A DNA stretch of 5,226 nucleotides, taken from positions 1-5,226 of the forward strand of contig JADFRB010000182.1 in assembly GCA_022561525.1 (NCBI GenBank). Direction: 5' to 3'. This DNA comes from Nitrospinota bacterium (lineage in GTDB: Bacteria > Nitrospirota > Nitrospiria > Nitrospirales > UBA8639). The notes beneath the pieces are model-generated. The model was given only the letters and a program-made list of their open reading frames with translations, had not been told where the DNA came from and searched no databases. Shown piece after piece: positions 1 through 4,882 of the stretch. Every line of letters begins with the position of its first letter. The stretch's first letter is position 1. A program made the translations under genes and the position numbers.

Positions 1-28
1 GTGCGCTACCGGTCTGCGCTACGCCCCG
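1..28 (-). tRNA. 5' end of a tRNA, probably tRNA-Pro (partial, runs off the left edge)
   Basis: Read on the minus strand, these 28 bases give a 7-base acceptor strand CGGGGCG, then TA, then a D-arm with a perfect GCGC/GCGC stem around the loop AGACCGGTA, then A and C. The conserved tRNA bases T8, A14, the GG pair of the D-loop and A21 are all in place. A first base of C is typical of bacterial tRNA-Pro (initiator tRNA also starts with C but with a different acceptor strand), so proline is the best guess. The anticodon is outside the window and the identity cannot be confirmed. The gene lies on the same strand as ald, 21 bases beyond the stop codon ald would have had before the insertion at 61-220. 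Confidence 0.8.
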
Positions 29-55
29 ATGTATGAGAAACCAAACCGATTAGGC

Positions 56-60
56 CATAG
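56..60. repeat. Left target-site duplication CATAG
   Basis: CATAG directly precedes the left terminal repeat and is repeated exactly after the right one at 221-225. Removing one copy together with 61-220 restores a continuous ald reading frame that ends in Met-Ala-stop at 50-52. Confidence 0.8.
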
Positions 61-220
61 GAGCCTGTCCGACATTAGCGGATCTACTGCGATTGCGCTG
101 GATTTGGCCAGCTTTTCCGATCGTTTTCGTTAAATAGTCACCACTATTCGCCTCAAACGATCGAAAAATCTGCCTCAAACCAGTACAATCTCGCGACGAT
201 CCCTAATGTCGGACAGGCTC
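61..220. mobile_element. 160-bp MITE-like element with 18-bp perfect terminal inverted repeats
   Basis: The ends 61-78 (GAGCCTGTCCGACATTAG) and 203-220 are exact reverse complements, and the match resumes after one unpaired base at 80-84/198-202. The element is flanked by CATAG at 56-60 and 221-225, a 5-bp target duplication. If the matching G/C at 60/221 is counted in the repeat, the ends are 19 bp and only a 3-bp ATA duplication is left. The interior has no meaningful open frame but folds: 118-126 (CGATCGTTT) pairs with 155-163, inside which 133-138 (AATAGT) pairs with 143-148 around CACC. GCCTCAAAC occurs twice as a direct repeat. This is the structure of a non-autonomous element mobilised in trans by a transposase elsewhere in the genome. 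I cannot name the parent IS family from the ends alone. It overlaps the 3' end of ald and supplies its stop codon. Confidence 0.88.
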
Positions 221-1318
221 CATAGGGACAAAGGGAAACCCATGAGCCTCAGCCACAGCCTGGTAGGTGACTTGACCATGTTGAACATTCACACCCTTGG
301 CGAGCCACGGATCAGCAGAAAGGGCCTGTTTGATCCCCGCGTCAGCCAATCGGACTATAAAAGGTAGTGTGGCGTTGGTCAAGGCATGGGTCGCGGTCAC
401 CGGAACAATGCCTGGAATATTGGGGACTCCATAATGCAGCACCCCTTCAGATTCATACACTGGGTCGGAATGAGTGGTTGGTCGAATGGTCTCGACACAC
501 CCGCCTTGATCGACCGCCACATCAATAATGACGGAACCAGGTTTCATCGAGGCCACCATCGCGCGAGAAACGAGCTGCGGGGCCCGCGCACCTTTAATCA
601 TGGCAGCACCAATGAGCACATCGGCCTCGCGGATGGCCTTCTCGATCGCAATCCGATTGGGAAACAGGGTGGTAATCGACACGCTAAAGCGCTCCTCCAG
701 ACGCTGTAATTGATCAACATCGACACTAAACACCGTCACACGTGCTCCCATCCCGACAGCAAGTTGTGCGGCAGCCGCGCCAACTCCACCAGCGCCGAAA
801 ATGACCACGTGAGCCGCTCTCACACCCGGCACACCTCCCAACAACAGGCCCCGGCCACCACTGGTTCGTTCCAAATAATGCGCTCCAATTTGAATAGACA
901 TGCGTCCAGCAATCTGGCTCATGGGAAGCAGCATGGGTAACCGTCCGGCATGGTCTTCGGTCGTTTCATAGGCAATCGCGGTCATACCCGAATTCACCAA
1001 CGCATGCGTGAGTTCTTTTGACGCGGCTAAATGAAGAAAGGTAAACAGGGTGTGATGCGATTCAAAAAACGGCATTTCAGAAAGCAAGGGTTCCTTGATC
1101 TTTAAGATTAAGCCAGATTCTTTGAACACTTCCTCCTTGGAAGCCGAGACATGGCCGCCCATGTCTCGATAGTCTTCATCAGAGAAGCCACTACCCTGCC
1201 CGGCATCGTGCTCAATCCACACCCCATGCCCATGCCCCACCAGTTCAGCCACTCCTTCAGGTGTTAACGCCACTCGAAACTCATGATCTTTGATTTCCTT
1301 GGGAATGCCTATGTTCAT
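203..1318 (-). CDS. ald: Alanine dehydrogenase, C-terminus remodelled by an inserted element
   Basis: Cytoplasmic enzyme that interconverts L-alanine with pyruvate plus ammonia, using a nicotinamide cofactor. The 371-residue length matches the family. The N-terminal substrate domain has the opening NIGIPKEIKDHEFRVALTP with Arg15, the KIKEP motif with Lys75, and His96 in FTFLHLA. The nucleotide domain has a Rossmann glycine loop GAGGVG at 175-180. Asp270 and the GVPNIPG segment near 297-303 follow. These positions coincide with the classical catalytic residues (Arg15, Lys75, His96, Asp270) without gaps. One key position differs: residue 198, at the end of the second Rossmann strand (TVFSVD), is Ser where NAD-specific enzymes usually have Asp. 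The start at 1318 is supported by AAAGGA seven bases upstream. The last residues EPVRH and the TAG stop lie inside the element at 61-220; the older form would have ended Pro-Met-Ala. The enzyme is probably intact, since only the extreme C-terminus changed. Confidence 0.96.
   Translation of the reverse strand: MNIGIPKEIKDHEFRVALTPEGVAELVGHGHGVWIEHDAGQGSGFSDEDYRDMGGHVSASKEEVFKESGLILKIKEPLLSEMPFFESHHTLFTFLHLAASKELTHALVNSGMTAIAYETTEDHAGRLPMLLPMSQIAGRMSIQIGAHYLERTSGGRGLLLGGVPGVRAAHVVIFGAGGVGAAAAQLAVGMGARVTVFSVDVDQLQRLEERFSVSITTLFPNRIAIEKAIREADVLIGAAMIKGARAPQLVSRAMVASMKPGSVIIDVAVDQGGCVETIRPTTHSDPVYESEGVLHYGVPNIPGIVPVTATHALTNATLPFIVRLADAGIKQALSADPWLAKGVNVQHGQVTYQAVAEAHGFPFVPMEPVRH
221..225. repeat. 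Right target-site duplication CATAG
   Basis: This is the exact copy of 56-60, directly after the right terminal repeat. It encodes Met366 of the present ald product and two bases of the preceding proline codon, on the minus strand. Confidence 0.8.
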
Positions 1319-1325
1319 GTCAGAT

Positions 1326-1331
1326 TCCTTT
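1326..1331 (-). promoter_or_regulatory. Ribosome binding site of ald (AAAGGA)
   Basis: On the minus strand AAAGGA lies seven bases before the ATG at 1318. It starts directly beside the edge of the hairpin repeat at 1332, so that repeat must be transcribed as part of the ald leader unless a promoter lies inside it. Confidence 0.65.
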
Positions 1332-1457
1332 CAGGGGATGTTGAAAAAGGGCGTCAGCGGCGTTCTCGGCCCTTTGTCGTGCTCACGTACTATGAGTACG
1401 CTCCGCGCGTCAAAGCGCCTGCGGCCTTGCTGAGCGCACCTTTTTGAACATCCCCTG
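1332..1457. repeat. 126-bp imperfect hairpin repeat in the ald leader
   Basis: The ends CAGGGGATGTT (1332-1342) and AACATCCCCTG (1447-1457) are exact inverted repeats. The pairing continues imperfectly through GAAAAAGG against CCTTTTTG. At the centre CGTACT (1386-1391) and AGTACG (1395-1400) form a perfect 6-bp stem with a three-base loop. Between ends and centre the arms are GC-rich and pair only in patches, for example CTTTG at 1373-1377 with CAAAG at 1410-1414. No open frame and no obvious target duplication is seen. From memory, hairpins with a GTAC-type centre and gcgctcagcaaggccgc-like arms are common between Nitrospira genes; I could not check this. It is either a REP/MITE-type repeat or a transcribed structure. 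Confidence 0.75.
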
Positions 1458-1703
1458 TTGCACTTGAGGTTTCATTGAACGATCACATGCGAACGGCGAT
1501 CGAGAAATTTTTTATTATTCAACAGCCCCTTTCAGAAACATATCGGTTCCCTTGGGTCCATGTTCGGACTGCGGAAAGCGGCCTGGGAATATTGTCTCAC
1601 GACGAATACCGAAACACCACAACATTTGCCTACCACATTCTTTGATACACCACCAAAAATCCCAACTTGCCCACCATGGGACTTCTAGAGTACAAAAGAA
1701 GGA
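1458..1703. other. Intergenic stretch between the ald leader and the 2Fe-2S ferredoxin gene
   Basis: This 246-base stretch should hold the promoters of the divergent ald and ferredoxin genes, but I find no convincing -35/-10 pair on either strand. CGATC (1480-1484) and GATCG (1498-1502) can pair weakly and are followed by GAGAAATTTTTTATT, which resembles a weak terminator. No plus-strand gene lies upstream to need one. The only coding signal is the doubtful minus-strand frame listed separately. Confidence 0.4.
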
Positions 1704-1724
1704 ATGAGCGGCTTTACACACCAT
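1515..1724 (-). CDS. Doubtful small Cys/Trp-rich protein, start unresolved
   Basis: The open frame ends at a TAA at 1515-1517. Its C-terminal half reads like a real protein: CIKECGRQMLWCFGIRRET is followed by a Pro/Gly segment and ends GPKGTDMFLKGAVE. It contains CxxxC and further Cys and Trp residues, which could suggest metal binding or a small secreted or structural protein; none of this is established. No start has a ribosome binding site. The Met at 1724 would make the gene overlap the first 21 bases of the divergent ferredoxin gene; the Met at 1625 would leave only 36 residues. It could be a small gene with a non-standard start, the surviving 3' end of a decayed gene, or chance. I do not recognise a family. 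Confidence 0.33.
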   Translation of the reverse strand: MVCKAAHSFFCTLEVPWWASWDFWWCIKECGRQMLWCFGIRRETIFPGRFPQSEHGPKGTDMFLKGAVE

Positions 1725-2069
1725 ATTTTCATCTGCATCAACCAACGACCCAAAGGCGACCCACGCGGTTGTTGTGCGGATACGGGGTCGGTCGAATTGC
1801 ACGCGTTTTTCAAGAAAGAAGTTGAACGTTTAGGGTTGAAAGGCATTGTCCGGGCAAACAAAGCCGGGTGTCTTGACCATTGTGAATATGGACCAAGCCT
1901 TGTTATCTACCCGGAAGGCGTGTGGTATTGGATGGGAAGTGAAGCCGATGTGACGGAGATCATGGAACGTCACATCATCAAGGGGGAACTCGTTGAACGA
2001 TTACTCATGCCAGGTCATGATGTCCCACTCTTACAATTGGATACTCGGGCAACACCTATTCCCAAATAA
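1704..2069 (+). CDS. Thioredoxin-fold [2Fe-2S] ferredoxin
   Basis: A 121-residue soluble electron carrier of the NuoE-like/Shethna-type 2Fe-2S ferredoxin family. The opening HHIFICINQRPKGDPRGCC carries the family pattern Cys11-x12-Cys24, with an extra Cys23 where Ser is usual. The second pair Cys56-x3-Cys60 lies in AGCLDHCEYGP, followed by the typical YPEGVWY stretch (69-75). These four cysteines are the expected cluster ligands. The family core ends near residue 100 (ELVERL); about 20 further residues rich in Pro and Leu form a tail. The ATG at 1704 fits the family start, though the purine run AAGAAGGA sits unusually close to it. Partner enzymes cannot be read from the sequence. It is followed 76 bases later by two further genes on the same strand, including another ferredoxin. 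Confidence 0.92.
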   Translation: MSGFTHHIFICINQRPKGDPRGCCADTGSVELHAFFKKEVERLGLKGIVRANKAGCLDHCEYGPSLVIYPEGVWYWMGSEADVTEIMERHIIKGELVERLLMPGHDVPLLQLDTRATPIPK

Positions 2070-2145
2070 CATGGTATGCTGTTCCGTTCCCGAACAACAC
2101 CCCCAGTCGATTTTGATATAGCGTTTCGAGAATAACGAGACTCGC

Positions 2146-2565
2146 ATGTCCAGCAACGAAGCAAAATGGAAGGCCAATCAAGATAAGGTCGCGTTCCTTC
2201 AACAATTTCCCGGATTGGTTCAGACATGGGAAGAAGCCATCGGGCAAACCGTGGAATCCGTTATTCCTCTTGAATCCAATTCCACAATAGCGGTTATCGT
2301 ATTGTCAAATGGGCATTTTACCATCGCGCATGCCCCAGAAATCGAGCCCAAATATTTGCGTGAAAGCATTGAAACGGCTCGTCCAACGTTAGAACCTATC
2401 CATCCTGATGCATTTGTACAATATGATGTTCTCGCAAAACGTGACCAAGAAGCAACACGGATGGCACGACTGGAAAATATTCTCGGTGCCATTCACAATA
2501 ACGTAGAAGAGATTCCCGAGTTGAAAGATCGTCTTCGATCACTCGTGAAGGAGTGGAATTCTTAA
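2146..2565 (+). CDS. Conserved-looking hypothetical protein, 139 residues
   Basis: I do not recognise this protein. It has no signal peptide, membrane segment or cysteine, so it should be soluble and cytoplasmic. Residues 1-35 are helical and charged (KWKANQDKVAFLQQFPG). Residues 45-62 look like a beta hairpin (STIAVIVLSNGHFTIAH). Residues 97-138 form a long charged helix with heptad-like spacing (MARLENILGAIHNNVEEIP onwards) that could be a coiled coil or dimerisation segment. The ribosome binding site before the ATG is weak. The stop codon is one base away from the next start, so it is almost certainly co-translated with the small Fe-S protein downstream, which suggests a linked role, perhaps as an accessory or partner of the ferredoxins; that is inference. 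Confidence 0.8.
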   Translation: MSSNEAKWKANQDKVAFLQQFPGLVQTWEEAIGQTVESVIPLESNSTIAVIVLSNGHFTIAHAPEIEPKYLRESIETARPTLEPIHPDAFVQYDVLAKRDQEATRMARLENILGAIHNNVEEIPELKDRLRSLVKEWNS

Positions 2566-2566
2566 C

Positions 2567-2857
2567 ATGCGACGCCCAGCCAATATGCTCGATATGTTTT
2601 CAGGCGGGTTATTTGAAGGAATTAAGCCTATGATGCTGACACGCGACCATTTAATCCGTCATCCGGACCGTTGCACACACAATGCCGTCTGTATTCCGGT
2701 CTGTCCAACCGGGGCCTGGTTATCCACACCACCGTATAAATTTGACGAATCACGCTGTATGGAAACCTGTCGATTGTGTCTCGATGCTTGCCCCACACAA
2801 GCCATCTACGCAGTCTTTCGGAAAGGGGAGAAACTCATTACCCCGCAAAAGGAATAA
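2567..2857 (+). CDS. Small ferredoxin-like [4Fe-4S] protein with altered cysteine motif
   Basis: A 96-residue soluble Fe-S protein with two ferredoxin half-motifs. The first is Cys36-x5-Cys42-x3-Cys46-Pro; the canonical middle cysteine is replaced by Asn39. The second is Cys64-x3-Cys68-x2-Cys71-x3-Cys75-Pro, with one extra residue between its first two cysteines. PTGA and PTQAI after the two CP pairs are classical. So one cluster is probably a normal [4Fe-4S], while the other has seven-iron character ([3Fe-4S]) or is lost. The N-terminal 30 residues (MLDMFSGGLFEGIKP) precede the ferredoxin fold. The start at 2567 follows the upstream stop by one base and is preceded at some distance by AAGGAG (13 bases); Met22 or Met23 are possible alternatives. 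It probably passes single electrons in the same chain as the 2Fe-2S ferredoxin. Confidence 0.87.
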   Translation: MRRPANMLDMFSGGLFEGIKPMMLTRDHLIRHPDRCTHNAVCIPVCPTGAWLSTPPYKFDESRCMETCRLCLDACPTQAIYAVFRKGEKLITPQKE

Positions 2858-2866
2858 GGAGCCCCC

Positions 2867-2881
2867 CAGGGGATGCTCAAA
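2867..2881 (+). repeat. Solo end related to the 1332-1457 repeat
   Basis: CAGGGGATGCTCAAA differs at one position from the outermost 15 bases of the right end of the 1332-1457 repeat (read inward: CAGGGGATGTTCAAA). No matching partner arm follows, so it looks like a truncated copy, about ten bases after the 4Fe-4S gene stop. At 15 bases, chance is not excluded. Confidence 0.35.
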
Positions 2882-2917
2882 TTACGTCGATCGAATTATG
2901 GGGTTTTTGCGGTGTGA

Positions 2918-3068
2918 AAATCCGAAATCCGAATCTCGAAATCCGAAACAAATTCAAAATGCAAAACCCGAATGTTCCAAATGGTTCATTGTGTCTTGGT
3001 TTCGGATTTTTTCTTATTATTCGGTCATTTGAATTTGTTTCGGATTTCGAGATTCGGATTTCGGATTT
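2918..3068. repeat. 151-bp repeat with perfect 41-bp inverted arms
   Basis: Bases 2918-2958 and 3028-3068 are exact reverse complements over 41 bp, separated by 69 bases. Each arm is built from 7-bp units: AATCCGA, AATCCGA, ATCTCGA, AATCCGA (2919-2946), then AACAAATTCAAA. The spacer pairs further: AAAACCCGAA (2963-2972) matches 3001-3010 with one mismatch, and CCAA at 2977-2980 can meet TTGG at 2996-2999. The whole unit can fold into a nearly continuous hairpin or cruciform. It lies between convergent genes, where a transcript from either side would form a very stable stem, so it may act as a bidirectional terminator or mRNA 3' end. Open frames running through it are by-products. From memory, AT-rich repeats with ATTTCGGATTT arms are scattered in many environmental bacterial genomes; the origin is unknown to me. 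Confidence 0.9.
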
Positions 3069-3097
3069 GTTAAGATATTTTCCGCAACACTTACTTG

Positions 3098-4141
3098 TTA
3101 CCCCACCGCTTTTCGAAAATGCCCCCAATAGGCTGTGCCCATATACGCACTACCTCCGGTCAAGGTCGTACTCAATACAATTCGGTAGACTTCCATTCGA
3201 GAAATTTTGAGTGAGTACGTTGGGTCCAGCATATTGTCACATGTGGTCAACACGTGTAGCGTTCGAAGCGCAATGAGGATCGGCCACATGCAGGCTAATC
3301 GAAGACGAATTTCGAAACGCGGAATCGACATCGTGTAAAACCACCCTTGGTCTAAATGGGCGAGGGTGATCCCTACCAATTTTTGCAAGACAGGGTTAAA
3401 TCTGGACATATTTTTTTTATCCAGGAGGTCCCTGGGTTCCAACCCAACGGAGTGCAACAGCTCCAATGGAATATAACAACGGCCTCGGCGAAGATCCTTG
3501 GGAAGGTCTTTCAAAATATTGGTTAATTGCAGGCCTTTTCCAAACCGAATCCCGATTCGATTTTTCTGCTCCCGATCCCAGCGCCGACGAATTCTTGGAA
3601 GATGGGCGCACATCAGATTCGTCCAAAACTCTCCGACACAGCCAGCCACCCGGTAAATGTAGGTATCCAAAGCAGCCATGGTCGGAAGCGCGGCCAATTG
3701 TGATTCCGATTCCCCAGAAAACACCTGCAAATCCATTTCCATCCCACTGATCAAGGTCAGGAGAACCTGACGAATTTCCTCCTGGTCTTCTAAATCGAGC
3801 GTTTCATACAGGTGAAAACAGGCTTCCAAATTTTCGAGCAATTTCCGTTCGCCGGGATGCCCCTGTTGCGGAGCCATCATGGATTGGACTGCACTAATTT
3901 CATCCCAGTTGAGATCTTCACGAACAAACTGAAGCTTAAACTGCTGAAGAAACAGCACGCGAACACTTCGGTCCACCAGACCGGTATCAGCCACCGTATC
4001 GGCAGCACGCGCAAAGAGATAGGCTATGCCTACCTGCTTCGCTACGCGAGAAGGCAACACCGCCAATGTGAGATAAAATGATCGCGAGACCTGCTTCAAT
4101 AAATCATGCAAGAGATAGTCTTCATTGGGCTCTTGACTCAT
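3098..4141 (-). CDS. Squalene/phytoene synthase family head-to-head prenyl synthase
   Basis: A 347-residue all-helical enzyme that joins two prenyl diphosphates head to head. It has the family opening QVSRSFYLTLAVLP (17-30), the first aspartate motif D48-TVA-D52, the YRVAGCVGEFW segment (163-173), and the second motif in LTNILKDLPKD with D212 and D216, followed by RRGRCYIP. The C-terminal KISR (312-315) resembles the single-enzyme squalene synthases of the Methylococcus type, so squalene for hopanoids or sterol-like lipids is the likeliest product. Phytoene or dehydrosqualene cannot be excluded. All four catalytic aspartates are present. The gene begins nine bases after the cupredoxin stop and has no clear ribosome binding site of its own, suggesting translational coupling. 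Its 3' end faces the 41-bp-arm repeat. Confidence 0.92.
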   Translation of the reverse strand: MSQEPNEDYLLHDLLKQVSRSFYLTLAVLPSRVAKQVGIAYLFARAADTVADTGLVDRSVRVLFLQQFKLQFVREDLNWDEISAVQSMMAPQQGHPGERKLLENLEACFHLYETLDLEDQEEIRQVLLTLISGMEMDLQVFSGESESQLAALPTMAALDTYIYRVAGCVGEFWTNLMCAHLPRIRRRWDREQKNRIGIRFGKGLQLTNILKDLPKDLRRGRCYIPLELLHSVGLEPRDLLDKKNMSRFNPVLQKLVGITLAHLDQGWFYTMSIPRFEIRLRLACMWPILIALRTLHVLTTCDNMLDPTYSLKISRMEVYRIVLSTTLTGGSAYMGTAYWGHFRKAVG

Positions 4142-4150
4142 GGGAGTAAG

Positions 4151-4600
4151 CTACCGGACTTCAAGGTGGCCTTCCATACCTTCATCACGATGCATGGGAA
4201 AGAAGAGAAATTGCTTGTCGCAATAAAATGTATAGGTACCTGGCGTGGTTAAAAAAAGTTGAAGATTCACCGAATCCCCCGCGCTGATTTCGATTTCATG
4301 ATGAAGGCCCATCGCTGGATTATCAATCACAAAATTATGCGGAATCAGGAACGAATGATTTTCCAATCGAATCGAAACGGGCGTGTCGGCTTGAATGATA
4401 ATGTCATTTGGCGAAAAAGAATAACTTTCCATGACGATCGTAATCCGTTGCACCCCGTCTTCGTCCGGTACAAGTGAAATGGGAGGCGATGTTTCAGCAA
4501 ATCCGGACACGGGTATCAAATATACAAGGAAAAGAAACCCACCCACCAATAGGAGTAGACATTTCGATAAGCAAGCCCATCGAGGAAAAATATTTTCCAT
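4151..4600 (-). CDS. Secreted cupredoxin-domain protein (type-1 copper)
   Basis: A 149-residue exported copper protein. Residues 13-30 are a hydrophobic signal segment (CLLLLVGGFLFLVYLIP), with likely cleavage after SGFA at residue 35; without cleavage it would be an anchor. The remaining ~114 residues are a plastocyanin/azurin-like beta barrel. The likely type-1 copper ligands are all present: His88 in IPHNF, Cys127 in FYCDK, His137 in MHRDE, and Met142 in GMEG. The block YTFYCDK...FFPMHRDEGMEG near the C-terminus is the typical cupredoxin end. Such proteins carry electrons in the periplasm or bind to copper enzymes. It is the first gene of a probable two-gene operon with the prenyl synthase. 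The start has no strong ribosome binding site; the length of the signal peptide supports the chosen Met. Confidence 0.9.
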   Translation of the reverse strand: MENIFPRWACLSKCLLLLVGGFLFLVYLIPVSGFAETSPPISLVPDEDGVQRITIVMESYSFSPNDIIIQADTPVSIRLENHSFLIPHNFVIDNPAMGLHHEIEISAGDSVNLQLFLTTPGTYTFYCDKQFLFFPMHRDEGMEGHLEVR

Positions 4601-4689
4601 ATCAGCTGAAACTCAAAAAAATATCCGAAAAGGAGATTAACAAAAACTTCGTAATTCGTTTATCATCACGGCTAACACCATTCTCAACC

Positions 4690-4717
4690 TTGACTCATAA
4701 AAAAATGGTATTATATA
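4690..4717 (+). promoter_or_regulatory. Possible sigma70-type promoter for the htpX-like gene
   Basis: TTGACT at 4690-4695 is followed by a 16-base, A-rich spacer and TATATA at 4712-4717. Transcription would start near 4724 and give a leader of about 160 bases before the ATG at 4883. Confidence 0.45.
4710..4715 (-). promoter_or_regulatory. Possible -10 box for the cupredoxin-prenyl synthase operon
   Basis: On the minus strand the sequence is a perfect TATAAT, about 110 bases before the cupredoxin ATG. The -35 region is weak (CAATTT at 17 bases). It overlaps the plus-strand promoter candidate, so the two could compete. Confidence 0.35.
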
Positions 4718-4787
4718 TCAAATAGTTAACAAAATTGATTGCTCTTTTTTCGTGTAACCGCCGTACCCTGCCGAAAGTGTACTATTC

Positions 4788-4844
4788 ATGACGGAGAAAG
4801 ACTTCAATCAAATCAGAAACCTGAACCGACATGCACAAACATAG
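4788..4844 (+). CDS. Possible 18-residue leader peptide upstream of the htpX-like gene
   Basis: An ATG opens an 18-codon frame (MTEKDFNQIRNLNRHAQT) that ends 38 bases before the htpX-like start. It lies within the predicted leader. There is no good ribosome binding site in front of it and the sequence has no obvious attenuator composition, so chance is the most likely explanation. Confidence 0.12.
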   Translation: MTEKDFNQIRNLNRHAQT

Positions 4845-4870
4845 GATTTCTCAATTCCCACGCCTTGTAG

Positions 4871-4876
4871 AGGAGA
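4871..4876 (+). promoter_or_regulatory. Ribosome binding site of the htpX-like gene (AGGAGA)
   Basis: AGGAGA lies six bases before the ATG at 4883. An ATG at 4879 is nearer but opens a five-codon frame (MNEKA), so 4883 is the real start. Confidence 0.75.
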
Positions 4877-4882
4877 ACATGA

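Noticed and set aside
386..940. Plus-strand open frames opposite ald
   Set aside because: They are antisense to a well-conserved enzyme, have no family features or ribosome binding sites, and exist because ald codon use leaves the other strand open.
1479..1515. Rho-independent terminator near CGATC...GATCG followed by T-rich sequence
   Set aside because: The stem is only five base pairs with an 13-base loop, and no plus-strand gene ends upstream.
2080..2096. TGTTC-N7-GAACA palindrome between the 2Fe-2S ferredoxin and the next gene
   Set aside because: A 5-bp arm palindrome is common by chance, and no promoter elements surround it; it could be an operator but nothing supports it.
2918..3068. 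CRISPR array or tandem repeat locus
   Set aside because: The repeated 7-bp units are inside inverted arms, and there are no regular spacers or cas genes.
2682..3210. Open frames through the 41-bp inverted repeat and the end of the 4Fe-4S gene, on both strands
   Set aside because: Their sequences are translations of the inverted repeat (SESRNPK and FGFRIF-like runs) and of an overlapped gene, with no starts supported by a ribosome binding site.
3411..3418. Run of eight T (A8 in the prenyl synthase coding strand) as a programmed slippage site
   Set aside because: The reading frame continues unbroken through it with normal family sequence, so there is no sign of frameshifting.
4259..4725. Plus-strand open frames opposite the cupredoxin gene
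   Set aside because: They are antisense to a clear secreted copper protein and have no recognisable features; the AAAAGGAGA near 4626 is not followed by a suitable start.
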